Origin: Myxococcus eversor
GTDB taxonomy: Bacteria > Myxococcota > Myxococcia > Myxococcales > Myxococcaceae
Length of the DNA: 64,000 bases
Assembly: GCF_010894455.1 (NCBI RefSeq)
Contig: NZ_JAAIXY010000019.1
Span: 1 to 64,000 of the forward strand
Direction of reading: 5' to 3'
Shown: one piece after another, positions 40,802 to 48,333 of the stretch
Layout of the letters: every line of letters starts with the position of its first letter
Position numbering within the stretch: the first letter of the stretch is position 1
Position numbers and translations under genes: made by a program
The notes under the pieces: generated by a model
Told to the model about the DNA's origin: nothing
The model's database searches: none
Seen by the model: only the letters and a program-made list of their open reading frames with translations

Positions 40802-41293
40802 ATGATGAACCTGAAGCCGTCGGCGGCGGAAATCTTCCTGTGGCTCTTCGTGCTCAACCTGGGCGTCTCGTTCGGCGCGGGGCTCTACGAGCACCGCATC
40901 GTGCTTCCCAGATGGCTCGACACCACGGACGCACACGGGTTCGCGGAGGCGGCGCGACAGGACGACGTGGGGCGGCGCTTCTGGGCCTTCGTCAGCACCG
41001 GGCCGCTGACGCTGCTCACCCTGGCGAGTCTCTACTTCGCCACGCGCGCCACGGGGCCGCTGCGCTTCTGGTGGCTTCTGGCCGCCCTGGTCGCGCTCGT
41101 GGACAGGCTCTTCACCTTCTCGTACTTCATCCCCACCATGGTGAAACTGATGCAGGCGCCCGACAACCCGTCGTCCGTGGAGAGCGCGCTGCTCTGGGCG
41201 CGGCTGAACCACCTGCGCCACCTCCTCGTCGCGGGTGCCTGGTTCGCCTCTCTACAGGCCTTGTCGTGGCTCCGGGTGAATCAAGGCCACTGA
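40802..41293 (+). CDS. Membrane protein of unknown function (DUF1772-like)
   Basis: 163 aa. Four hydrophobic segments (IFLWLFVLNLGVSFGAGLYE, TLLTLASLYFATRA, WWLLAALVALVDRLFTFSYF, LLVAGAWFASLQALSWLRV). The N-terminal GxxLYE and the WxxLNxxR-like motif WARLNHLR resemble DUF1772-type proteins, but the match is partial. It is divergent from the AraC/MarR-like regulator and is its most likely target. Confidence 0.6.
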   Translation: MMNLKPSAAEIFLWLFVLNLGVSFGAGLYEHRIVLPRWLDTTDAHGFAEAARQDDVGRRFWAFVSTGPLTLLTLASLYFATRATGPLRFWWLLAALVALVDRLFTFSYFIPTMVKLMQAPDNPSSVESALLWARLNHLRHLLVAGAWFASLQALSWLRVNQGH

Positions 41294-41427
41294 CCGCCAT
41301 CGGCATGAACGCGGGGATGGCGTCAGAACGCGACGCCGACCGCTATCTCCAATTGCCCGCGTCGCACCAGGGCGCGCAGCGCGTGATACCGGTCTTCAAT
41401 CCAGCGCATGGGAAGGTGTCCTCACTC

Positions 41428-41769
41428 TCAAGCGCCCTGCGTCGCGGGCTGTGCGTGGAGCACCTTGGACACGGCCTGCGTCAGCCGCTCCCAGGAGGAG
41501 GACTCCTCCTTGAGCTGCCGCCGTCCCTCCGCCGTCAGCGTGTAGAACTTCGCGCGGCGGTTGTTCTCCGACACACCCCAGTCCGCCTTCACCCAACCCC
41601 GCCGCGTCATCCGGTGCAGCGCCGGGTACAGCGAGCCCTCCTCCACGCACAGCGCGTCATCCGTGGTGCGCTGGAGCCAGCTCGCCACCGCGTAGCCGTG
41701 CATGGGCCCGCCCGTGAGCGTCTTGAGGACCAGCATGTCCAGCGTCCCCTGCAGCAAGTCGACTTGCAT
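41428..41769 (-). CDS. PadR family transcriptional regulator
   Basis: 113 aa. The N-terminal winged helix matches PadR (DLLQGTLDMLVLKTLTGGPMHGYAVASWL, given in parts: GTLDMLVLKTL, GPMHGYAVA; EEGSLYPALHRMTRRGWVKADWG; NNRRAKFYTLTAEGRRQL). Its C-terminal helix is short, the s-PadR type. PadR proteins of this type usually control an adjacent ADOP permease; none is adjacent here, although an ADOP gene occurs 14 kb upstream. Two palindromic operators lie between it and a divergent VOC gene. Confidence 0.88.
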   Translation of the reverse strand: MQVDLLQGTLDMLVLKTLTGGPMHGYAVASWLQRTTDDALCVEEGSLYPALHRMTRRGWVKADWGVSENNRRAKFYTLTAEGRRQLKEESSSWERLTQAVSKVLHAQPATQGA

Positions 41770-41774
41770 CGGCT

Positions 41775-41827
41775 CCCCTAGAGTGTCTAGGGGACGGCAC
41801 CGGCGACTCCCCTAGAACGTCAAGGGG
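41775..41827. promoter_or_regulatory. Two PadR-type palindromic operators
   Basis: Site 1 (41775-41793) has perfect 8-bp arms CCCCTAGA and TCTAGGGG around GTG. Site 2 (41809-41827) has CCCCTAGA and TCAAGGGG around ACG, with one mismatch. Their starts are 34 bp apart. They lie 6 bp upstream of the PadR start and before the VOC gene, so they may control both. Confidence 0.7.
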
Positions 41828-41944
41828 AGCGGCGTCAGGGGGCCGCGCCGGAAAAAATAAATCCCGTGTCGATCTCCCAAAATCCCGTTCGTCGTGAGGT
41901 TGAAGGCGACGTTCACCTCTTCCAACCTGCGAAGGAGACACACC

Positions 41945-42355
41945 ATGGGCACCAAGATCTTCGTCAACCTCCCCGTCGAGTCACTCGAGCGCTCGGTCGG
42001 TTTCTTCACGAAGCTGGGCTACACGTTCAACCCCCAGTTCACCGACGCCAACGCGACGTGCATGGTCATCAACGAGCACATCTACGCGATGCTGTTGGTG
42101 AAGCCCTTCTTCAAGAGCTTCATCAAGAAGGAGATCTCCGATGCCACGAAGTCGACCGAGGTCATCATCGCGCTGACGGTGGACAGCCGCGCGGCCGTCG
42201 ACGCGCTGATGGAGAAGGCGCTCGCTGCGGGCGCGAAGGAGTCCAAGGAGAAGATGGACCAGGGCTTCATGTACCAGCGCAGCTTCGAGGACCTGGACGG
42301 CCACCAGTGGGAGAGCTTCTGGATGGACCCCGCCGCCGTCGCGCCGCCGCAGTAG
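41945..42355 (+). CDS. VOC superfamily protein (glyoxalase/bleomycin-resistance type)
   Basis: 136 aa, a typical VOC monomer. It contains IFVNLPVESLERSVGFFTKLG, MVINEHIYAMLLV and a C-terminal FEDLDGHQWESFWMDP, where the last segment is the usual metal-site D-x-x-G-x-x-W/E pattern. It can be read as a predicted lactoylglutathione lyase-like protein, but substrates vary and are not predictable. The start ATG 41945 follows GAAGGAGA. It is divergent from padR with two operators between them. Confidence 0.85.
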   Translation: MGTKIFVNLPVESLERSVGFFTKLGYTFNPQFTDANATCMVINEHIYAMLLVKPFFKSFIKKEISDATKSTEVIIALTVDSRAAVDALMEKALAAGAKESKEKMDQGFMYQRSFEDLDGHQWESFWMDPAAVAPPQ

Positions 42356-42369
42356 CCCGCATGCGGACT

Positions 42370-42396
42370 CGCCCCGAAGCGAGGAGTTTCGGGGCG
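42370..42396. terminator. Hairpin between convergent genes
   Basis: A 9-bp stem (CGCCCCGAA / TTCGGGGCG) with a 9-nt loop lies between the VOC stop and the stop of the convergent hybrid kinase gene. Confidence 0.6.
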
Positions 42397-42401
42397 GAAG
42401 G

Positions 42402-44021
42402 CTATTGCGAGAAGGTCTCGATGGCGCGCAGCAGCGACTCCGGCTGGACGGGCTTCGGCAGATAGCCCGACGCGCCACTCCGGGTCAGCTTCACGGCGGT
42501 GGCCGCATCCGAGGAGATGACCAGGAGCGGAATCGAGGAGAGCTCGGGGTCCCCGCGACAGGCGTCGTGGAACGCCTCGCCGTCCATGACGGGCATCCGG
42601 ATGTCCAGGAGGATGAGACCGGGGCGCAGTCCGCGCTGAAGGTGCTCGAGCGCCTCCTGGCCATTCGACGCGGGCACCACCTGGTAGCCCCTGCCCTCCA
42701 GAATCTCCGCGATGCCGAGCCGCACCTCTTCCTCGTCCTCGACGACCATCACCAGCGTCGAACCGGCGCTCCCACGCACGGTGGATGCGAGCGCGGGTCC
42801 ACGCTCCGCGTTCCGCGCGGGAGCCTCTTCACTCGCACGCTGACCCGTCACCGACCGGGGGAGCACCACCGTGAAGGTCGTCCCCTCCGCCTCGGAGGAG
42901 CGCACGGCCACCGTGCCACCGTGGCTTCGAACAATCTGCTCGACGATGTAGAGCCCGAGTCCCAGGCCTCCGCCCACCGCGCGCTGCCGCGCGTGCTGTC
43001 CCTGCCTGAAGGGATTGAACAGCACCGGCACCAGGTCCTCGGGTATCGCGGCCCCCTGGTTGTGCACGGCGAGGACGACCTCGCCGCTGTCCGCCTGGAG
43101 GGTGACGCGGACGGGCGCTCGCTCCGCCCCATACTGCAGGGCGTTGTTGACGAGGTTGGTCGCCACCTGCGTGAGCCGGCCAGGGTCCCAATCCCCCAGG
43201 ACCGCGTCCGCCTCCGCCACGAACTGAATCTCCCGGCCGGGATTGGACAGGCCCATGTCCTCGAGGGCCTCCTTGAGGTGCGCCAGCAGGTCGATGCGCT
43301 GCCGGGACACGGGCAGGTGCCTCGTCACGCGCGCATGCGTGACGTCCAGGAGGTCGTTGATGATGCGATTGGCCCGCTCCGCGCTGCGGAGGGCCCGCTC
43401 GATGGTCTTCGCCCGCTTGGGGTCCTCCGTCTTGCGCAGGAGCTGGGAGGTCACGGTGGTGATGACCGTGAGCGGACTGCGCAGGTCGTGGCTGACGACG
43501 CCCACGAGGATCTGCTGGAAGTCATGGGCCGCGACGAGCTCCCGGGTCCGCTGCGCGTCCTCGTCGCGCAGCTTTATCATCGTCAGGTAGGCGCCGAGCT
43601 GCGCCGCGATGACCGAGAGCAGTCGAAGATGTTGCACGTCGTAGGCGATGTTCGCCGACGGCTCCATCCGCACCAGGCCGATGACTTCGTCCAGCCCCAT
43701 CAACGGCAAGGTCAGGTGCGGATGCTCATCGGACGAGCGTCCAATCTCGTCGGAGTGGGCGATGAGACGGAAGAGCCGGGTGAGGGTCGACAGCAGCGCG
43801 GTGCGCTCCGCGGCGGGCAGCTCGGGGACGACGAACAGCGTGTACGGAGTGCCCGCGAACGCCCTCAGGAGCGATACCCGCCGATAGGGGAGCAGCTCCC
43901 GCGTCAGCTCCAGCGTGCGTTGGACCCGCTCCTCGGCCCCGTCGGCCGATTCGAGCGTGCGCGCGATTTCGGAGAGGGTCCGCGCGATGCGACCCAGCTC
44001 GGCCTCGTACTCGGCGCTCAT
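42402..44021 (-). CDS. Hybrid sensor histidine kinase with GAF and receiver domains
   Basis: 539 aa, cytoplasmic. An N-terminal GAF-like region (about 15-165) with PYTLFVVPELP is followed by a dimerisation domain with His178 in VVSHDLRSPLTV and an ATPase domain (NLVNNALQYG, GLGLYIVEQIV). The C-terminal receiver domain has the acidic patch VVEDEEEVR, the phosphorylation site Asp473 in LLDIRMPVMDG, and a Lys in GYLPKPV. ATGA overlap with the upstream KaiC-like gene indicates translational coupling; it is the third gene of the KaiC operon. The acceptor protein for its phosphoryl group is not visible nearby. Confidence 0.9.
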   Translation of the reverse strand: MSAEYEAELGRIARTLSEIARTLESADGAEERVQRTLELTRELLPYRRVSLLRAFAGTPYTLFVVPELPAAERTALLSTLTRLFRLIAHSDEIGRSSDEHPHLTLPLMGLDEVIGLVRMEPSANIAYDVQHLRLLSVIAAQLGAYLTMIKLRDEDAQRTRELVAAHDFQQILVGVVSHDLRSPLTVITTVTSQLLRKTEDPKRAKTIERALRSAERANRIINDLLDVTHARVTRHLPVSRQRIDLLAHLKEALEDMGLSNPGREIQFVAEADAVLGDWDPGRLTQVATNLVNNALQYGAERAPVRVTLQADSGEVVLAVHNQGAAIPEDLVPVLFNPFRQGQHARQRAVGGGLGLGLYIVEQIVRSHGGTVAVRSSEAEGTTFTVVLPRSVTGQRASEEAPARNAERGPALASTVRGSAGSTLVMVVEDEEEVRLGIAEILEGRGYQVVPASNGQEALEHLQRGLRPGLILLDIRMPVMDGEAFHDACRGDPELSSIPLLVISSDAATAVKLTRSGASGYLPKPVQPESLLRAIETFSQ

Positions 44022-45487
44022 GGAGTATCCCTCGACTCCCGGGTGGGAAGGCCAGTCAGCACACCTCGCAGGTCCCTGAAGCGCCCTTCAATCACCTTCA
44101 AGCCGTCGGCCCCCACCGTCATCGAGCGAAGCTCGGAGTTGTGCTTGATGCCGCGGGCCTTGAGCACCGAGATGGCCCGCTCCAGCTTGTTGCCTATCTC
44201 CACGTAGCGCAGTTGGATGAGGTTGTCGGCGATGAAGGAGACGCCATGGCCGGAGATGGTGGCGGTGCCCAGCAGTTGCTCGGATTCGACGGTCATCAGG
44301 AGCGTGACGCCCGCTGCGCGCATGTGCTTGGCGATGGCGTAGACCATCTCCTTGTAGCGACGGTCCGAGGGCACTCCCAGGGACATGGTGGTCAGGCTGT
44401 CGAACACCGCGCGGGTGGCCCCCAGCTCGCGCACCTCCTTGCGAGCCTCATAGAGGAAGCGGTCCGTCGACAGCTCCACGGGTGACGTGTACCGGATGAC
44501 CAGCTTGCCTTGCGCCTCGAACGAGGCCAGGTCCCATCCCACGCTGCGCGCAATCGAGCGGAGCTGGTCGGGGGACTCCTCCAGGGTGAAGAGGACGCCC
44601 TTCTCGCCCTTGCGGGCTCCCTCCAGGAGGAACTGGAGACTGAGCAGCGTCTTTCCGCTCCCCGTTCCACCCTGCACCACCGTCGCGCTTCCGCCCGGCA
44701 GCCCCCCTCCGAGCAGGTCATCCAGGCCCTCGACGCCCATGGTCGCGCGCGCTCCCGCGTCCGCGCTGGCCTGCACCTGGGTGTCCTCGGGGGTGCTCAC
44801 GCGCGGGTAGAACGAGACGCCCGCCTTGCTGATGTCGAAGAAGTGCCGGCCCGACGTGTAGCCCGCGCCGCGCAGCTTGAGGACCTCCATCTCGCGCACC
44901 GAGGTGAGCTCCTGTCGCTCACTGCCCAGCCGGATGATGCCATCCGCCACCGCGAACTCGGCGAAGACGGGGAACTCGTCCCGGGTGTATTCGCCGGCGA
45001 GCAGCGTCGTCGCGCCCCAGCTCGCCGTCTGGACCGCGAGGTCATAGATGAAGGGACGCGCCCCGACGCCCTGGTGCTGGAGCAGTTCGCCAATGGCGCG
45101 GAAGCTGTCGATGGCCACGAAGTCCGGCTCATGCTTCTCGACGCGCGCCTCTATCTCCGCGAGCGTCCGCTCCGCCCCCTCGCGCACGCACCCGCCGAGG
45201 TCGACGAAGATGACCTGCTTGTCCAGCAGCTCGACGTCGAAGAAGTCGAACAACTGCATGTAGCGGATGACCTTGAGGGCCGGCTCGGAGAGCGTCGTGA
45301 AGTAGAGGCACTTCTTTCCCTGCCGCGCCGCGTGGAACAGCATCTGGAGCGTCAGCACCGTCTTCCCGGAGCCTGGCTCACCGGCGATGACCACCATGGA
45401 GCGGGCGGGAATCCCGCCTCCGAGAATCCGGTCCAGCGCCACATCACCCGTGGTCTCGAACTCGAGAGAGGTCTTCTTGGCAATCAT
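44018..45487 (-). CDS. KaiC-like circadian clock-type ATPase
   Basis: 489 aa with two RecA-type domains (Walker A: GEPGSGKT at residues 36-43; GGTGSGKT near 273-280), the double-domain layout of KaiC. CII has the catalytic EE in TLEESPDQL; in CI the equivalent is TLSEP, so one of the two glutamates appears replaced by Ser. At the site that carries Ser431/Thr432 in S. elongatus KaiC I read GHGVSFIADN, i.e. Ser417 kept and Thr replaced by Phe418 (alignment from memory). So autophosphorylation, if it occurs, would use one Ser. KaiA and KaiB are not in the window. Coupled by ATGA to both neighbours. Confidence 0.9.
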   Translation of the reverse strand: MIAKKTSLEFETTGDVALDRILGGGIPARSMVVIAGEPGSGKTVLTLQMLFHAARQGKKCLYFTTLSEPALKVIRYMQLFDFFDVELLDKQVIFVDLGGCVREGAERTLAEIEARVEKHEPDFVAIDSFRAIGELLQHQGVGARPFIYDLAVQTASWGATTLLAGEYTRDEFPVFAEFAVADGIIRLGSERQELTSVREMEVLKLRGAGYTSGRHFFDISKAGVSFYPRVSTPEDTQVQASADAGARATMGVEGLDDLLGGGLPGGSATVVQGGTGSGKTLLSLQFLLEGARKGEKGVLFTLEESPDQLRSIARSVGWDLASFEAQGKLVIRYTSPVELSTDRFLYEARKEVRELGATRAVFDSLTTMSLGVPSDRRYKEMVYAIAKHMRAAGVTLLMTVESEQLLGTATISGHGVSFIADNLIQLRYVEIGNKLERAISVLKARGIKHNSELRSMTVGADGLKVIEGRFRDLRGVLTGLPTRESRDTP

Positions 45488-45879
45488 GACGCATCCTCTG
45501 GAGGAAACAGACGGCAGCGCTCGACTTCGGGAATCCCGCGGAGCCTGCGGACGACCACTGGACCCGTCAGCTCCTGCAGGAGCGGTTGCAGCTCACGGGC
45601 GACGGCGCGCAGGCCGTCCAACGTTCCGATGGTGCCGTCCCGCCACTCGGGGGGAAGGATCAGGCGGTACTCGAAGCGCTCCCGGCTGACGGAGATGCCT
45701 TGGAGTTCGGGCGCGTTTTGCGCGGCGAGCTTCAGGCTGCGGCGGATGAGGGTCGCCGTGGCCGGGGTCCCCAGGAGGTCGACCAGCGACCCCCAGATGA
45801 CCTCGAACAGCACCGCGGCCTCACAGCCGGGCGGCGGGACTGTCTCGGTCCCCTGAGGCCGCTCGTTCTTCACATTCAC
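45484..45879 (-). CDS. Unknown protein, first gene of the KaiC operon
   Basis: 131 aa from a GTG at 45879, which has AAAGGA 6 bases before it; an ATG at 45915 in the same frame would add 12 residues. I recognise no family. It has PPGCEAAVLFEVIWGSLVDLLG, ATATLIRRSLKLAAQNAPEL, FEYRLILPPEW and LLQELTGPVVVRRLRGIPE, suggesting an alpha/beta fold of about 100 residues. Its stop overlaps the KaiC start (ATGA), so it is made with the KaiC protein and may act as its partner. The small partner in KaiC operons is often an unnamed protein like this; no assignment to KaiB is possible. Confidence 0.7.
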   Translation of the reverse strand: MNVKNERPQGTETVPPPGCEAAVLFEVIWGSLVDLLGTPATATLIRRSLKLAAQNAPELQGISVSRERFEYRLILPPEWRDGTIGTLDGLRAVARELQPLLQELTGPVVVRRLRGIPEVERCRLFPPEDAS

Positions 45880-45982
45880 GCGCCATCCTTTGCGGGCCCG
45901 GACGAGCAGCCCCATGCCACAATCCGCTGTCTAGCTTCGGGGGCCTCGCCTCACTGCCACTCGGGTGACGTGAACGCGCGCG

Positions 45983-46204
45983 TCACGTCTCGCTCGACTG
46001 CCCGGCGGATGGAGCACCGCGGCGGCGCTCTTCGGCGAGGCGCTCGACGTCCCTCCGGCGCACCAGCCGACGACCACTCATGGTGCGCAGCGCGGGCAGG
46101 CGGCCCTTGTCGCAGAGCACGCGCACCGTGTCGGGCGAAAGACCCAGGACGTGCCCGGCTTCCGTCGGCGTCAAGAGTTCCTCGGGGTCGCGATTCGACG
46201 ACAA
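45983..46204 (-). CDS. BldC/excisionase-type helix-turn-helix protein
   Basis: 73 aa. The sequence LLTPTEAGHVLGLSPDTVRVLCDKGRLPALRTMSGRRLVRRRDVERLA (quoted in parts: TPTEAGHVLGLSPDTVRV; GRLPALRTMSGRRLVRR) is the short MerR-like winged helix of BldC/Xis proteins. No integrase or recombinase lies nearby, so it is more likely a regulator than an excisionase. Its neighbours are the KaiC operon and the monooxygenase gene, both in the same orientation but separated. Confidence 0.75.
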   Translation of the reverse strand: MSSNRDPEELLTPTEAGHVLGLSPDTVRVLCDKGRLPALRTMSGRRLVRRRDVERLAEERRRGAPSAGQSSET

Positions 46205-46326
46205 GCTGCCTCCCGCTCACGGAGCGAAGATCCAGGTTCCTGGATGCCGGGAGGAGTTAGGCACTGAACGCCCATCCGGCAAGGGTGGGCGTGGATCTTC
46301 GTGGCCCCGAAGGGCCCCGCCACGAC

Positions 46327-47460
46327 TCAGCCGACGGGCACGCCGGGCATGTCGCGAACGACCTTCTCCAGCTCCCCGCGGGCCACCGACTCCGGGGTCC
46401 ACACCAGCGCCGCATCGCGTAAACGCCGTGCGAGGCCGCTCTCCCACTGGGCGACCTTGCCGAGTGTCCACGAGCGGTCGCGGATCCGCTCCGCGCGCGG
46501 ACGACGGAGGTCTTCGTAGCGGGCCAGCGCCGCATCCGAGGGGCCCATCGTCGCCAGGAGCTGCGCGAGCGCGGCGGCGTCCTCGATGGCGAGCCCCGCC
46601 CCCTGCCCCAGGTTGGGCGTCACGGCATGCGCGGCGTCGCCCAGGAGGACGACTCGAGGCCTCCACCAACGCGGCGCGGAGCAATCCTCGATGTCGTTGT
46701 GCAGCACGCCGTCCATGTGCTCGAGCGCCGCCAGCGCGGAGCGGGCCGGGTCCGCGAACCCCGCATAGGTGGCCCGGAGGCCGGCGAGGTCCGTCCACGG
46801 TGGAGGCGCGCGACGCGGGGCGTTGAGCGTGAGGAAGACGTACGATTTCCCCTCCCCCAGCGGCACCACGCCCACGCGCCTGCCTCGGCCCCACATCTCC
46901 ACCACGGCGTCCTCGAAGTGGCCGTCGACCACGAAGCGCCAGCACGTGTAGCCGGAGTAGCGCGAGGACACCTCGGTCCCACAGACCTGGCTCCTCACTG
47001 CGGAGCGGATGCCATCCGCGCCGACCACGACGTCGTAGCGGCCCGTCGTGCCGTCGGAGAACGCGACGTCCACGCCGTCAGCGCCGCGCTCCACGCTCGA
47101 GAGCGTCACACCGAGCCGGGGCGCGGGTGACGCGGCACGCAGGACGCGAAGCAGGGAGTCGCGGTGAATCGCCGTCGCCGGGAGCGGCAGGTCCGGCATC
47201 GCGTACGCCGTCTGTTGGAGGACGCGCCCTGAAGCATCGGTGATTCGGGCCAGGCCCACCGGATGCCCGGCGGCGACGACGGCCTCGTGCAACGCAAGGC
47301 CCTTCATCACCGACATCACATTGGGGCCAAGCACGATGCCCGCGCCCTCATCACCATAGGCAGGCCGCCGTTCGATGATGTCGGCCTCCACGTCGCGACG
47401 CGCCAGGGCCGCGCCCAGCGCGAGCCCACCGATTCCACCGCCGACAATCAGGACCTTCAT
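46327..47460 (-). CDS. FAD-dependent monooxygenase
   Basis: 377 aa of the UbiH/NahG-type group A flavoprotein hydroxylases. The FAD site GGGIGGLALGAAL is at the N-terminus. The central segment VVGADGIRSAVR and the C-terminal GDAAHAVTPNLGQGAGLAIEDAAAL give the second and third flavin motifs. The substrate is aromatic or polyene-like but not predictable. Its ATG overlaps the upstream TetR stop by ATGA, so the two are coupled and the TetR probably controls it. Secondary-metabolite tailoring or xenobiotic turnover are both possible. Confidence 0.88.
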   Translation of the reverse strand: MKVLIVGGGIGGLALGAALARRDVEADIIERRPAYGDEGAGIVLGPNVMSVMKGLALHEAVVAAGHPVGLARITDASGRVLQQTAYAMPDLPLPATAIHRDSLLRVLRAASPAPRLGVTLSSVERGADGVDVAFSDGTTGRYDVVVGADGIRSAVRSQVCGTEVSSRYSGYTCWRFVVDGHFEDAVVEMWGRGRRVGVVPLGEGKSYVFLTLNAPRRAPPPWTDLAGLRATYAGFADPARSALAALEHMDGVLHNDIEDCSAPRWWRPRVVLLGDAAHAVTPNLGQGAGLAIEDAAALAQLLATMGPSDAALARYEDLRRPRAERIRDRSWTLGKVAQWESGLARRLRDAALVWTPESVARGELEKVVRDMPGVPVG

Positions 47461-48068
47461 GACGACCTCCTGGAGCCCACTCCAACCAGCACCATGTCCA
47501 GCGTGCGGCGCAGGTCGTCTCGTGCTTCGTCCGCCGTCGAGTCCGTCAGCGGCGAGAGCATGCGGACGACGGCCGCGTAATAGACGGAGAAGGCGAGCCC
47601 CGCCGCCAGCTCGCCCTCCACCTCCGCGCGCAGCTCTCCCTTCACCTTCGCCTCGTCGACAATCCGCGCCAACGCGCCGAGCAGCCGCGCCAGCGCGGGA
47701 CGGTGCAGCGCCTCCGCGGCGCCCGTGAGCCAGGGCAGCTCCTTCACCACCGCGCGGGCCAGCTCCGGCTGCGAGGCGTAGTGCTCCAGGAGCGGCGAGA
47801 ACAGGTGCATGCACCGGTCCACGAACACCCCCTCCGGCAAGGAGGACACGGCCTCCTCCACGAGCGGCATCGCCTCCGAGCGCCACAGCTCGTGAAGGAG
47901 CGCGTCCTTCGTCTCGCCGTACACCAGCACCGTGCCCGTCGCGACGCCCGCCTCCTCGGCGATGGCCCGCACCGTCGTGCCCGCATAGCCGCGCTCCACG
48001 AACAGCCGCTTCGCCGCCGCGCGGATCCGCTCCCACTTCTCGCTCTTCGCTCGCTCGCGCAGGGACAT
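47457..48068 (-). CDS. TetR family transcriptional regulator
   Basis: 203 aa. The N-terminal HTH is clear (LFVERGYAGTTVRAIAEEAGVATGTVLVYGETKDALL, in parts: FVERGYAGTTVRAIAEEAG; TGTVLVYGETKDAL). The C-terminal half is helical with no named family. The start is ATG 48068; an in-frame TTG at 48083 would lie inside the palindrome and is unlikely. The palindrome sits 2 bases before the ATG, so no ribosome site fits and the transcript may be leaderless. Coupled to the monooxygenase by ATGA. Confidence 0.88.
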   Translation of the reverse strand: MSLRERAKSEKWERIRAAAKRLFVERGYAGTTVRAIAEEAGVATGTVLVYGETKDALLHELWRSEAMPLVEEAVSSLPEGVFVDRCMHLFSPLLEHYASQPELARAVVKELPWLTGAAEALHRPALARLLGALARIVDEAKVKGELRAEVEGELAAGLAFSVYYAAVVRMLSPLTDSTADEARDDLRRTLDMVLVGVGSRRSS

Positions 48069-48070
48069 AT

Positions 48071-48098
48071 TGAACACGTTCAAAATTGAACGTGTTCA
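48071..48098. promoter_or_regulatory. Large TetR-type palindrome at the tetR start codon
   Basis: A perfect palindrome with 13-bp arms (TGAACACGTTCAA / TTGAACGTGTTCA) around AA. Its edge is 2 bp from the ATG at 48068. This is one of the longest perfect palindromes in the window and probably the TetR operator. Confidence 0.75.
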
Positions 48099-48333
48099 TA
48101 GCGACGACGCACCCCGACGTCAATTTCGACGGGTTAATTCCGGGATTAACGGACTCACCCGGGTAGGCTCCGACCTCATTCGCCCCTTTCAAATCTCAAT
48201 GATTTCAATGGCTTGCCGCTAAGCCAGCGCCCTCTTCGCTTTATCCGAGCGGACGACATGCCCGAAGCAACTCGCGCCGGGTGATCGCGATAATCCAGGC
48301 AAGTTCCATCCCGATTTATTCGTGAGGCCCCCC

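Noticed and set aside
48133-48150. GTTAAT-N6-ATTAAC palindrome upstream of the Ala/Gly-rich protein gene
   Set aside because: Short arms, far from any start codon (about 185 bp), no paired site; kept only as a note.
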